A stretch of DNA of 64,000 nt from Actinophytocola sp963840275. GTDB lineage: Bacteria; Actinomycetota; Actinomycetes; Mycobacteriales; Pseudonocardiaceae. The notes below the pieces were generated by a model. It had not been told where the DNA came from and ran no database searches. It saw nothing but the letters and a program-made list of their open reading frames with translations. Below, one piece after another: positions 15,315 to 24,479 of this stretch (position 1 is the first letter of the stretch; the number at the start of each line of letters is the position of its first letter). The stretch spans positions 1,984,001 to 2,048,000 of the forward strand of contig CAWIYK010000005.1 in assembly GCA_963840275.1 (NCBI GenBank). Direction: 5' to 3'. Both the position numbers and the translations under genes were made by a program.

Positions 15315-16184
15315 GTGACCAGGATCGCCTTCATCGGGCTCGGCATCATGGGCATGCCGATGGCCCTCAACCTCGTCCGCGCCGGGCATGACGTCGTCGG
15401 CTACAACCGCAGTCCCGCGAAGGCCGCGCGGCTGGCCGACCAGGGCGCCCGCGCCGCCGACTCGGTCGCCGACGCGGTGCGCGACGCGGAAGTCGTGATC
15501 ACGATGCTGCCCGACTCCCCCGACGTCGAGTCGGTCGCGGACGACGTGCTCACCGCGGACGGCGCGCTCTGGATCGACATGAGCACGATCGCGCCGGCCG
15601 CCGCGCGGGCACTCGCCGAGCGGGCCGCCGACGCCGGCCTGCGCGCGTTGGACGCCCCCGTCAGCGGCGGCGAGAAAGGCGCGATCGACGGCGTGCTGTC
15701 GATCATGGTGGGTGGCGCCGCCGCGGACTTCGCCGCCGCACGGCCAGTTCTCGACGCACTCGGCAAGACGATCGTCCACGTTGGACCGTCCGGTTCCGGA
15801 CAGACCGTCAAGGCGGCGAACCAGCTCATCACCGCCGGCACCATCGGCCTCGTGGCGGAGGCGCTCAACTTCCTCGACGCGCAGTCGGTCGACCTCGCGC
15901 CCGCGGTCGAGGTGCTCGCCGGCGGCCTCGCGGGCAACCGGGTCCTCGACCTCAAGGCCGCCGGCATGATCGACCGCGACTTCACGCCGAGCTTCCGCAT
16001 CGACCTGCACCACAAGGATCTCGGCATCGTCGTCGACTCCGCGCGGGCCGCGGGCGTCGTGATCCCGCTCGGCGCGGTCGTGGCCCAGCTGATGGCCGCG
16101 GCGCGCGCCCAGGGTCACGGCGACCTCGACCACTCGGCACTGCTGCTGGTCATCGAACAGCTGTCGGGTCGAAGCAAGGACTGA
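15315..16184 (+). CDS. Beta-hydroxyacid dehydrogenase, tartronate-semialdehyde-reductase (GlxR) type
   Basis: 289 residues. The NAD(P) motif FIGLGIMGMPMA is at the N terminus, the substrate motif DAPVSGGEKGA near 114, and the catalytic lysine K166 in GQTVKAANQL. The last domain is the all-alpha dimerisation part. The family reduces tartronate semialdehyde or related 3-hydroxyacids; glyoxylate metabolism is the usual context. GTG at 15315 is 6 nt after TAGGGT (15303-15308), although the gene also follows the ABM gene closely. A 35-bp tail overlap with the decayed NmrA-like gene suggests that gene is no longer maintained. Confidence 0.85.
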   Translation: MTRIAFIGLGIMGMPMALNLVRAGHDVVGYNRSPAKAARLADQGARAADSVADAVRDAEVVITMLPDSPDVESVADDVLTADGALWIDMSTIAPAAARALAERAADAGLRALDAPVSGGEKGAIDGVLSIMVGGAAADFAAARPVLDALGKTIVHVGPSGSGQTVKAANQLITAGTIGLVAEALNFLDAQSVDLAPAVEVLAGGLAGNRVLDLKAAGMIDRDFTPSFRIDLHHKDLGIVVDSARAAGVVIPLGAVVAQLMAAARAQGHGDLDHSALLLVIEQLSGRSKD

Positions 16185-16740
16185 ACTCGGCCGCGTTCCG
16201 GCGCACCCACTGCGCGAAGCCACGCGCCGGCCGCCCGACGGTCGGCTCGACGGTCGGCAGCACCCCCGGGACTTCCAGCCCGCACACGCAGGCACCAGCA
16301 CCGCGGCGACGACCTCGTCCGGCGCGGTCGGCGCCTCGCCGGGCCCAACAGGATCCACGCGAGACCGCTCTCCAGGACGGCCCGTTCGCCGGCCGTGATC
16401 TGCCGTCCGATCGCGGCCTCCGGGTACCGCTCGGCGACCAGCGACGACACGAGCACCACCCGCTCGACCCCCGCGCGGGCGGGGGCCGCGAGCAGCTCGA
16501 CGTCACGCGACACGGTGTGCTGCAACAGAAAGAGCGCGCACACCCCGTCGAGCAGCTCGTCGAACCGGTCCAGCGTCGTGAGATCGTGCTCCCGCACGTC
16601 CACCCCCGGCGGCAGCAACGTCTGTGCCCCACCGCGGTCCCGGGTCACCGCCCGAACCGGCCGCCGCCGCGCCACGAGCCGGTCGACCAGCTCACGACCG
16701 ATGTCCCGGTGGCGCCGATGGTCAGCTGGCGGTCAACACC
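16150..16740 (-). pseudogene. Decayed NmrA-like NAD(P)-binding protein gene
   Basis: Three frames together rebuild a shortened NmrA/NAD(P)H:quinone oxidoreductase-like protein. One frame gives LTIGATGTS (nucleotide motif). After a frameshift near 16710 a second gives GRELVDRLVARRRPVRAVTRD, then LDRFDELLDGVCALFLLQ, VERVVLVSSLVAERYP and AVLESGLAWILLGP. After that the sequence jumps to a third frame with the family-like ending GRPARGFAQWVRRNAAEFS. The piece normally between these is far too short, so an internal deletion plus at least two frameshifts has occurred. No intact start is visible. Confidence 0.7.
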
Positions 16741-17603
16741 GGCAGTCCAGCCGCGTGGCGGACGTCCGCGACCAGCGCGGTCGCCGCGGCGCTCGTCGGG
16801 TCGGCGGTCACTGTCACCGTCTCCCACGACGGCACCGGATCGGTCAGTCCGACGAACTGCACCCGATCCGTCTTCACCGAGAACGACTGTGGCACCAAGG
16901 CGATCCCGAGCCCGGACGCGACGAGGTCGAGCAGCGAGTGCACGTCGGTCGCCTCGAGTGCGACCCGGCGCGCGCCCACCACCGAGTCGACGAGGTCACG
17001 GGTTCCCCAGTCGGGCGCGAAGTCCACGAACCGCTCGCCGGCCAGGGCTCCGACGGGCACCCGGTCGCGGACCGCCAGCGGGTGCGACAACGCGCACGCC
17101 AGCACCAGCGGCTCACTGGCGAGCGTGGACACGGCCACGCCATCGGGACACGAGGCCGGCCGAGACACGAACGCCACGTCCAGCTTTCCCTGTGCCACCA
17201 ACGACGTCAGCTCCCCGGAGCCACCCTGCCGCAGCTCGATGTCCAGCCCGGGATGCTCGGCGAGGAACCCGGCCAGCACCGTCGGCAGGTGCACCACGTG
17301 CAGGCACTGCAGCGACCCGATCGACAGGCTCCCCCGCAGCAAACCCTGCACCGCCGCCACCACGTCCACACACGCGTCCGACGCGGTCAGGGTGCGCCGC
17401 GCCTCGGTGAGCAGCGCCGCCCCGGCGGCGGTCAGCCGCACCTGCCGCGTGTGCCGCACGAACAGCTCGGCCCCCAGCTCGCGCTCCAGCGACCGCACCG
17501 ACGCCGACAGTCCGGACTGCGCGACGCGCATCCGTTTGGCCGCGCGGGTGAAGTGGCACTCCTCGGCGACCGCGACGAAGTACCTCAGCTGCCGAAGCTC
17601 CAC
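16722..17603 (-). CDS. LysR family transcriptional regulator
   Basis: 293 residues. The winged HTH is at 1-60: MELRQLRYFVAVAEECHFTR, AAKRMRVAQSGLSASVRSLE. The type 2 periplasmic-binding-like effector domain follows (LRGSLSIGSL, then LIEL-type strands and GLGIALVPQSF). GTG at 17603 follows TAGGTGATGA. It is divergent from an aldo-keto reductase across 101 bp, which it most likely controls. Its 3' end abuts the decayed NmrA-like gene. Confidence 0.88.
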   Translation of the reverse strand: MELRQLRYFVAVAEECHFTRAAKRMRVAQSGLSASVRSLERELGAELFVRHTRQVRLTAAGAALLTEARRTLTASDACVDVVAAVQGLLRGSLSIGSLQCLHVVHLPTVLAGFLAEHPGLDIELRQGGSGELTSLVAQGKLDVAFVSRPASCPDGVAVSTLASEPLVLACALSHPLAVRDRVPVGALAGERFVDFAPDWGTRDLVDSVVGARRVALEATDVHSLLDLVASGLGIALVPQSFSVKTDRVQFVGLTDPVPSWETVTVTADPTSAAATALVADVRHAAGLPVLTAS

Positions 17604-17704
17604 GATTCATCACCTACACTGCTCAACCCGATCGAGTTCTTCTGTTGGACAGCTTAATCAGATCGCGCGAAACTAGGCGTAGCCACAACACGGGAGGAAC
17701 CACA

Positions 17705-18568
17705 ATGCAGTCTCGCCGCATCGGCGACACGCAGGTCAGCGCCATCGGACTCGGCGGAATGCCGATGTCCGTCGAGGGCCGTCCGGACGAGCGGCGCTCG
17801 GTCGACGCGGTCCACGCCGCGCTCGAGGCCGGCGTCACGTTCTTCGACACCGCCGACGCCTACTCGCTCGACAACACCGACGTCGGACACAACGAGTCGC
17901 TCATCGCGGGCGCGGTCGCGAGCTTCGGCGGCGACACGTCCGAGGTCCTGATCGCCACCAAGGGCGGCCACACCCGCACGCCGGACGGCGGCTGGGGCCT
18001 CGACGGCTCGCCCGCCTATCTCAAGCAGGCGTGCGACGCGTCGCTGAAGCGGCTCGGCGTCGACGCGATCGGGCTCTACCAGTTCCACCGGCCCGACCCG
18101 AAGGTCGACTACGCCGACTCGGTCGGCGCGATCCGCGACCTGCTCGACGCCGGCAAGATCCGTTACGCCGGCATCTCGAACGCGGACCCGGACCAGATCC
18201 GGCTCGCGAACGACATCCTCGGCGGCCGGCTCGCCGCGGTGCAGAACCAGTTCTCGCCGGCGTTCCGGTCCAGCGAGCCCGAGCTGGAGCTGTGCGCGGA
18301 GCTCGGCATCGCGTTCCTGCCGTGGAGTCCGCTCGGCGGCATCGCCAAGGCGGGCGACCTCGGCTCGCGGTTCGAGCCGTTCGCCGCGCTGGCCAAGGAG
18401 CGCGGGGTCAGCCCGCAGCAGGTGTGCCTCGCGTGGATGCTGGCGAAGTCGCCGGTCGTGATCCCGATCCCGGGGTCGTCGCGGCCGGAGACCATCCGGG
18501 ACTCGGCGGCCGCGGTGCACCTCGAGCTGACCGAACAGGAGGTCACCCGGCTGGACGCCGCCCACTGA
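17705..18568 (+). CDS. Aldo/keto reductase
   Basis: 287 residues, (beta/alpha)8 barrel. The catalytic tetrad is visible: D48 and Y53 in FFDTADAY, K86 in IATKGG, and H128 in YQFHRPDP. NADPH contacts at the C terminus are IPIPGSSRPETI. The enzyme reduces carbonyls with NADPH; the physiological substrate is not evident. ATG at 17705 has a strong GGGAGG box. It is divergent from a LysR gene that probably regulates it. Confidence 0.88.
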   Translation: MQSRRIGDTQVSAIGLGGMPMSVEGRPDERRSVDAVHAALEAGVTFFDTADAYSLDNTDVGHNESLIAGAVASFGGDTSEVLIATKGGHTRTPDGGWGLDGSPAYLKQACDASLKRLGVDAIGLYQFHRPDPKVDYADSVGAIRDLLDAGKIRYAGISNADPDQIRLANDILGGRLAAVQNQFSPAFRSSEPELELCAELGIAFLPWSPLGGIAKAGDLGSRFEPFAALAKERGVSPQQVCLAWMLAKSPVVIPIPGSSRPETIRDSAAAVHLELTEQEVTRLDAAH

Positions 18569-18592
18569 CGGAGGGTCTGCCAGAATCCCACC

Positions 18593-21500
18593 GTGGAGTT
18601 CGGCGTGCTGGGACCCGTGGTCGCCTGGCATGAGGGGCACCCGATCGCGGTCGGCAGCGGCCGCCAGCGGTTCGTCCTCGCCACGTTGCTCCTCAACGCC
18701 GGCCGGCTCACATCGACCGACCGGCTCGTCGACGCCATGTGGGACGACCCGCCGTCGACCGCGCGGGCCCAGCTGCACAACCTGATCAGCAACGTCCGTC
18801 GCCGGCTCCGCGACGCCGGCGACGGGCTGATCATCACTCGCCCCACCGGTTACGAGTTCCACCTCGGCTCGCACGGCTTCGACCTGACCCGGTTCCGGGA
18901 GCTGACCGAGCGCGGCCGGCAGGCCGGCACCGGCGGCGACCACGAGCGCGCGGCCTTGCTGTTCGCCGACGCGCTGTCGCTGTGGCGCGGGCCCGCGCTC
19001 GCCGACGTCTCGGACGACCTCGCGGCCACCACCCGCCAGCTGCTCGGCGAGGAGCGGGTCACCGCGGCGGAGGCCAGGCTCGACGCGCAGCTCGCGCTCG
19101 GCCGGTTCGACGACGTGCTCCGCGAGCTCGACCCGCTGCTGGCCGAACATCCGTACCGGGAACGGCTGCACGAGATCAGGATGGCCGCGCTCGCGGCGGC
19201 CGGCCGGCGCGCCGACGCGCTCACCGCCTACCGGCAGCTGTACCGGCTGTTCGCCGACGAGCTCGGCGTCGAGCCGGGCCCCGCCCTGCGCGATCTCGAG
19301 CGGCGGATCCTGCGCGGCGAGGCGGCGCCGGCGCCGTCGGCCGCGCCCGAGTCGCCGATGACCCCGAGGCAGCTGCCGGCCAGCTCCCCCATCCTGACCG
19401 GCCGCGACAAGCTCGTCGCCGAGATCAGTGCCGACCTCGACGGCACCGACGACGCCAACGTGGGCGAGCAGGTGCGGGTACTCGTCGGACCGGGCGGGGT
19501 CGGCAAGACGTCGCTCGCGCTGGCCGTCGCGCGCCGTGTCGAGGCGTCGTTCCCCGACGGTCAGCTCTTCGCGGACCTGCGTGGCGCGTACGACGTCCCC
19601 GCCGACGCGCACGTGGTCATCGGCCGGCTGCTGCGCACGCTCGGCGTGAGCGGCGCGCACATGCCCGACGACCGGGACGAGCGGGTCGCGCTGTACCGCA
19701 GCCATCTGGCCGGCCGCCGGATGTTGATCGTGCTGGACGACGCGGCCGGCGAGGAGCAGGTGCGGCCGCTGCTGCCGGGCACGCCGGGCTGCCGCGTGCT
19801 CGTCACGTCCCGCCGCAGGCTGGGCGCGCTGCTCGGCGCGACCCGCTGGACGGTGCCGGTCCTGTCCCCGGACGACGCGGTCGCGCTGCTGGCCGCGGTG
19901 ATCGGCGAGCAGCGGGTCGGCGGCGCGCCGGAGGCCGCGGCCGCGGTCGTCGCGCTGTGCGGGCGGCTGCCGCTCGCGGTGTGTGTCGCGGCCGCGCGGC
20001 TCGCCGTCCATCCGGAGTGGACACTCGAGGAGTTCCGACGCCGCCTCGCGCACCAGTGGGGCCGGCTCGACGAGCTGTCGGTCGGCGACCTGGACGTGCG
20101 GGCCAGCATCGAGCTGAGCTACCAGGCGCTCGACGAGCCGCTGCGGGTGTTGTTGCGCAGGCTGGGGTTGCTGTTCACCGCCGACTGGCCGACGTGGGTC
20201 GCGCAGGAGCTGTCCGGCGAGCACTCCGCGGCGCGGGTCGAGCGGATGTTGGACCGGCTCGTCGAGATGCACCTGATCGAGCCGCTCGGCCGGGACGCCG
20301 TCGGGCAGTCCCGCTACCAGCTGCACGGTCTGATCAGGGCGTTCGCGGCGGAGCGGGCGGCTGAGGAGGAGGCGCGGGAGGAACGCGCCGAGGCGGTGGC
20401 GAAGGTGCTGTCCTGTTGGCTGGCGCTCGCCACCGAGGCCGATCAGCGGGCCGATCACCACACGATCTACGCGAGTGGGCTGGAGTCGGTCGCCGCGCCG
20501 GAGGTGGCCGTGCGTGCGACCCGCGACCAGCCGCGGGCGTGGCTGGAGGTCGAGCGGACCAGTCTCACGACGGCGTTGGAGCAGGCCAGCGAGCAGGGGC
20601 ACGCCGAGTTGGCGGGGCTGCTCGCGCTGCGCATGTCGGGGTTCCTCGCGCTGCGCGCGTACGACGACGAGCGGGAGCACGCGCTCGAGGTCGCGGCGGC
20701 CGCGCTGCGCGGGTCCGGGCCGGACGACCTGCTGCTGAAGATCCTGCAGGCGTTGTTCGCGGTGTACGCGCAGCAGGCGCGGTGCGGTGAGATGCCGGCG
20801 CTCGCGGCGGAGTCGCTCGCGTTGGCCCGCAAGCTCGGCGACCACACGAGGACCATGCGCGCGCTGCTGCACGCGGGGCTCGCCGCGCGGCGGCTGGGGC
20901 GGCTGCGCGAGGCGGGCGACATGCTGGACGAGGCGATCCGGGAGTGCGATCCGGACGTGCCGGGCTCGTCGCTGCCGTCGCTGCTGGTCAACCGGGCGGA
21001 GGTGCACCGCGACCTCGGCGAGCTGGCGCTGGCCATCCCCGCGGTCGAACGTGCGCTGACGATTCGCCGCGCCCAGGGCAACCGCAGGCTCACGGCCATG
21101 AACCTGATCATCTACGCGTACGCGCTGACCGACGCGGACCGGCTCACCGACGCGGAGCACGCGCTGACCGAGGCCCGCGAGATCACCGGGGAGATCGACG
21201 ACCCGCTGCACGCGGCGTACGTCGAGCAGACGTTGGCGGAGGTGGCCGTGCGCCGCGGCCGGTGGCGTCAGGCGGAGGCGGGACTGGACCGCGCACTGCC
21301 GACGTTCGAGGCACTGGGCAACGCGGACGGCGCGGCGGAGGTGCACCGGACCCGCGGTGACCTGGAGATCGGCCGGGGCGCACCCGCCGAGGCAATCGGG
21401 CCACTGCTCCGCTCCCTCGACCTGTGGCGACAGCTCCGCGCACCACTGGAGGTGGCCAGAGTGCTGGCGAGACTGGCCCGAGCACACACCGCAGCGGGCT

Positions 21501-21625
21501 CCCCCAAGGCGGCAACCGCCCCCCGCAAGGAATGCGACAAGATCCTCACCGACCTGGCCCTACCAGAGACATGCCTACGCCTCCCACCCCCACAAGCGAG
21601 CGACAAAGCAGCCGGACGCCAGTAG
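18593..21625 (+). CDS. AfsR/SARP-family regulator: OmpR-type HTH, BTAD, NB-ARC ATPase, TPR
   Basis: 1010 residues. Residues about 1-90 are an OmpR-like winged helix (MEFGVLGPVVAWHE, then AQLHNLISNVRRRLRD). The BTAD follows to about 245 (LYRLFADELGVEPGPALRDLE). An NB-ARC ATPase comes next, with Walker A GPGGVGKTS near 300, LIVLDDA near 380 and GCRVLVTSRR. The rest is helical TPR repeats (EAIRECDPD, RAEVHRDLGELALAIPAVE). This is the AfsR layout, regulators that activate secondary metabolism. GTG at 18593 is 6 nt after CAGAAT. No biosynthetic cluster is visible in the window, so targets may lie elsewhere. A repeat array begins about 25 bp after the stop. Confidence 0.9.
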   Translation: MEFGVLGPVVAWHEGHPIAVGSGRQRFVLATLLLNAGRLTSTDRLVDAMWDDPPSTARAQLHNLISNVRRRLRDAGDGLIITRPTGYEFHLGSHGFDLTRFRELTERGRQAGTGGDHERAALLFADALSLWRGPALADVSDDLAATTRQLLGEERVTAAEARLDAQLALGRFDDVLRELDPLLAEHPYRERLHEIRMAALAAAGRRADALTAYRQLYRLFADELGVEPGPALRDLERRILRGEAAPAPSAAPESPMTPRQLPASSPILTGRDKLVAEISADLDGTDDANVGEQVRVLVGPGGVGKTSLALAVARRVEASFPDGQLFADLRGAYDVPADAHVVIGRLLRTLGVSGAHMPDDRDERVALYRSHLAGRRMLIVLDDAAGEEQVRPLLPGTPGCRVLVTSRRRLGALLGATRWTVPVLSPDDAVALLAAVIGEQRVGGAPEAAAAVVALCGRLPLAVCVAAARLAVHPEWTLEEFRRRLAHQWGRLDELSVGDLDVRASIELSYQALDEPLRVLLRRLGLLFTADWPTWVAQELSGEHSAARVERMLDRLVEMHLIEPLGRDAVGQSRYQLHGLIRAFAAERAAEEEAREERAEAVAKVLSCWLALATEADQRADHHTIYASGLESVAAPEVAVRATRDQPRAWLEVERTSLTTALEQASEQGHAELAGLLALRMSGFLALRAYDDEREHALEVAAAALRGSGPDDLLLKILQALFAVYAQQARCGEMPALAAESLALARKLGDHTRTMRALLHAGLAARRLGRLREAGDMLDEAIRECDPDVPGSSLPSLLVNRAEVHRDLGELALAIPAVERALTIRRAQGNRRLTAMNLIIYAYALTDADRLTDAEHALTEAREITGEIDDPLHAAYVEQTLAEVAVRRGRWRQAEAGLDRALPTFEALGNADGAAEVHRTRGDLEIGRGAPAEAIGPLLRSLDLWRQLRAPLEVARVLARLARAHTAAGSPKAATAPRKECDKILTDLALPETCLRLPPPQASDKAAGRQ

Positions 21626-21652
21626 CCCGCATGAGTGAGGACCCGAGTGAGC

Positions 21653-22240
21653 GCCGCCGGCGGACCAGGCCGCGAATACGCGAGCGAATGTCACGAGTGA
21701 GGGCGTGAGTGAGCGGCCGCCGGCGTCTGGACCGACGCTCGCGCGCAGGCGCGCCAGCGCCGAGCACGGAGGAGGGAAGACGCCGGGTACAGGCCGCGAA
21801 TACGCGAGCGAAGCGAGCCAATGTCATGAGTGAGGGCGTGAGTGAGCGGCCGCCGGCGTCTGGACCGACTGCTCGCGCGCAGGCGCGCCAGCGCCGAGCA
21901 CGGAGGAGGGAAGACGCCGGGTACAGGCCGCGAATACGCGAGCGAAGCAAGCCAATGTCACGGGCGAGGGCGTGAGTGAGCGGCCGCCGGCGTCTGGACT
22001 GACTGTGGCGAAGGCGCGCCAGCGCCGAGCACGGAGGAGGGAAGACGCCCGGGTACAGGCCGCGAACACGCGAGCGAAGCAAGCCAATGTCACGGGCGAG
22101 GGCGTGGGTGAGCGGCCGCCGGCGTCTGGACCGACGCTCGCGCGCAGGCGCGCCAGCGCCGAGCACGGAGGAAGGAAGACGCCGGGTCCAGGCCGCGAAT
22201 ACGCGAGCGAAGCGAGCCAATGTCACAGCGCGCAATATCA
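21653..22240. repeat. Array of four ~133-bp units (repeat family A)
   Basis: The 704-bp spacer between the AfsR-like gene and the GH16 gene is filled by an array. The core GCGGCCGCCGGCGTCTGG starts at 21713, 21846, 21980 and 22112 (steps 133, 134, 132). Each unit then has a variable GC-rich middle, GGAAGACGCCGG and CGCGAATACGCGAGCGAAG followed by AATGTCA. CCGGCGTCT and AGACGCCGG in each unit form a 9-bp stem. A partial unit precedes the first core. Steps not divisible by three and many stops argue against coding. The rest to 22329 holds only the GH16 leader and ribosome site. Confidence 0.85.
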
Positions 22241-22329
22241 CTGCAGGAACCGGCCATTCACGTTGCCATGCGTAACGCTTTGCGGTGACGTTGCGGGGGC
22301 ACACCCGTTCACCGGAAGGGGACTCATTC

Positions 22330-23148
22330 ATGCAGCGCCGTTGGCTCGTCGCACTGGGGGCCTTCATCGTCTTGTCCGGCACCACGGCCGTTGTTCTGCC
22401 GGCGGCGGCCGCCGAGCCGGACACCGCGGCGGAACGGTACGGGTGGGGCGATCCGCTGCCGGCCGGTTCCGACGAGTTCGACTACGGCTCCGAGGAGAGT
22501 CCCGCCGTCCCGGACGAGGCCAAGTGGGATCTCGCGGGCGGTGGCGTCGACCAGTGCTGGCCGGGGCACTCGGACAACGGCCAGCGGTGTGACAAGAACA
22601 CGAGGGTCGTCGGTGGTGTGCTGCGTCAGACGGGCGAGGCGAACGGCGACTCGGGTTGGCTCGCGTCCTCGTTCGGTCAGCAGTACGGCCGCTGGGAGGC
22701 ACGTGTGCGCTCGCAGGCGACCGGCGAGAACAACGGCCGGCAGTACCACCCGCTGCTGATCCTGTGGCCGGACTCGGACCAGTGGCCGGAGGACGGCGAG
22801 TACGACTACCTCGAGAACGGCGCGCCGGGCGAGGACTGCGCGGAGGCGTTCATCCACTACCCGCACGACGCGGACGCGCCGGTGCAGCAGGAGCACGCGG
22901 AGAAGTGCGGGGTGGACCTGTCGCAGTGGCACAACATCGCGGTCGAGTGGACACCGGATCACGTGAAGGGCTTCGTGGACGGCGTCGAGTGGTTCAGCTT
23001 CTCGGGCGGCGCCAACGACATCCGCGACTGCATCCAGTGCGCGCCGTCGATGCACCAGACGATCCAGCTGGACAACTTCTACGGCGACGACATGCAGTCC
23101 GCGGTGTACGAAGTGGACTGGGCACGCGTCTACACCCTGGGTTCGTAA
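22330..23148 (+). CDS. Secreted glycoside hydrolase family 16 protein
   Basis: 272 residues with a Sec signal peptide (MQRRWLVALGAFIVLSG, cleavage after AAAAE region near 30). The GH16 catalytic motif ExDxxE is GEYDYLE, with E157 as nucleophile, D159, and E162 as acid/base. Flanking elements FGQQYGRWEARVR and WHNIAVEWTPD are typical of the beta-jelly-roll. GH16 enzymes cut beta-1,3 or beta-1,4 glucans, agars and carrageenans; the specificity is not certain. ATG at 22330 follows AAGGGG. Its last 19 bp overlap the end of convergent rhaB. Confidence 0.85.
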   Translation: MQRRWLVALGAFIVLSGTTAVVLPAAAAEPDTAAERYGWGDPLPAGSDEFDYGSEESPAVPDEAKWDLAGGGVDQCWPGHSDNGQRCDKNTRVVGGVLRQTGEANGDSGWLASSFGQQYGRWEARVRSQATGENNGRQYHPLLILWPDSDQWPEDGEYDYLENGAPGEDCAEAFIHYPHDADAPVQQEHAEKCGVDLSQWHNIAVEWTPDHVKGFVDGVEWFSFSGGANDIRDCIQCAPSMHQTIQLDNFYGDDMQSAVYEVDWARVYTLGS

Positions 23149-24479
23149 CGCGTCACGGGCTGGGTGGCGCGGATGAGGGCCCGCAGCTCGGCGAGGTCGC
23201 CGTCGAACGCGCCGAGCGTGCGGGCCTGCACCAGCACGTTGCCGAGCGCGGTCGCCTCGACCGGGCCCGCCACCACCGGCAGGCCGCACGCGTCCGCGGT
23301 CAGCTGACACAGCAACGTGTTCCGCGCGCCACCCCCGACGACATGGACGACGTCGACGGCCTTGCCGGACAACGTCTGCGCGTCCTCGACGGTCCGCCGG
23401 TGCGCGTCGGCGAGACTGTCCACAATGCACCGGACGATCGCGGTGCGGTCGGCGGGCACCGGCTCACCGGCGCGGCGGCAGGCGTCGACGATGCGGGCGG
23501 GCATGTCGCCGGGCGGCAGGAAGACCGGGTCGTCGGGATCGATCACGGCGGCGCGCGGGCGGTCCGCGGCGGCCCGCAGCAGTTCGGCGGTGTCGGCCGA
23601 CCACTCCCGCACGCACTCCTGCAGCAGCCACAGTCCCATCACGTTCCGCAGGTACCGGACCGTGCCGTCGACCCCCAGCTCGTTGGTGAAGTTGGCTTCC
23701 CTGCTGGCTTCCGTGAGCACGGGGGCATCGAGTTCCACCCCGACGAGCGACCACGTGCCGCACGAGATGTAGGCGAACCGCTCGTGCTCGGCGGGCACGC
23801 CGACGACCGCGGAGGCCGTGTCGTGCGACCCGACCGCGATCACGGGGGTGCCGTCCTCGGTGGCCCCGATGATCCCGCCCGGCTCGCGCAGCGCGGGGAA
23901 CAGCGCCGGGTCGGCGCCGACCTTCTCGATCAGACCGGTCGCCCACGTGCGGGTCCGCACGTCCAGGAGCTGGGTGGTGGACGCGTTCGTGACCTCCGCG
24001 CCCTGCTCCCCGGTCAGCCAGTACGCGAGCAGGTCCGGGATCAGCAGCAGCCGCCGCGCCGTCCCCAGCCGGGGTTCGGCCGCGAGCTGGTGGATCGTGT
24101 TGAACGGCAGGAACTGCAACCCGGTCGTGGCGTACAGCTCTTCCGCACCAAGGCGTTCGAGGTTCGCGGCCGCGTCCGCGGTGCGTCCGTCCCGGTAGTG
24201 CACCGGGTTGCCGAGCAGCGCGCCGGCATCGTCGAGCAGCCCGTAGTCCACGGCCCACGAGTCGATGCCGATCCCGTCGACCGGCCCGGCCTCGCGCAGC
24301 CCGTCGAGCACCCCCTGGTACAGCGCCAGGATGTCCCAGTGCAGGGTGCCCGCCGTCCGAACAGGACGATTGGGGAACCGGTGGCACTCCCGCAGTTCCA
24401 GGGTGTCCGCACCCACCGACGCGGCGATCACCCGGCCGCTCGACGCGCCGAGGTCGGCCGCGGCAACGCGCACGTTCAT
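23130..24479 (-). CDS. rhaB: Rhamnulokinase
   Basis: 449 residues, FGGY carbohydrate kinase. The N-terminal ATP site AAADLGASSGRV and the catalytic base region GIDSWAVDYGLLD are present, then SHDTASAVVGVP and the adenosine motif VVGGGARNTLLCQL near the C terminus. The reaction phosphorylates L-rhamnulose to L-rhamnulose 1-phosphate. It overlaps the fused aldolase gene upstream by 4 bp and therefore acts just before it in L-rhamnose breakdown. No rhamnose isomerase or transporter is in the window. Confidence 0.9.
   Translation of the reverse strand: MNVRVAAADLGASSGRVIAASVGADTLELRECHRFPNRPVRTAGTLHWDILALYQGVLDGLREAGPVDGIGIDSWAVDYGLLDDAGALLGNPVHYRDGRTADAAANLERLGAEELYATTGLQFLPFNTIHQLAAEPRLGTARRLLLIPDLLAYWLTGEQGAEVTNASTTQLLDVRTRTWATGLIEKVGADPALFPALREPGGIIGATEDGTPVIAVGSHDTASAVVGVPAEHERFAYISCGTWSLVGVELDAPVLTEASREANFTNELGVDGTVRYLRNVMGLWLLQECVREWSADTAELLRAAADRPRAAVIDPDDPVFLPPGDMPARIVDACRRAGEPVPADRTAIVRCIVDSLADAHRRTVEDAQTLSGKAVDVVHVVGGGARNTLLCQLTADACGLPVVAGPVEATALGNVLVQARTLGAFDGDLAELRALIRATQPVTRYEPRV

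Noticed and set aside
17654..21487. A very long open frame on the minus strand, antisense to the aldo-keto reductase and AfsR-like genes
   Set aside because: It is a mirror of GC-rich codon bias; its residues are Arg/Gly/Ala-rich with no domain, and the plus strand has clear AfsR domains.
21653..22240. Possible CRISPR array or protein-repeat gene
   Set aside because: Units are about 133 bp without unique spacers, and step lengths are not multiples of three; no cas genes are nearby.
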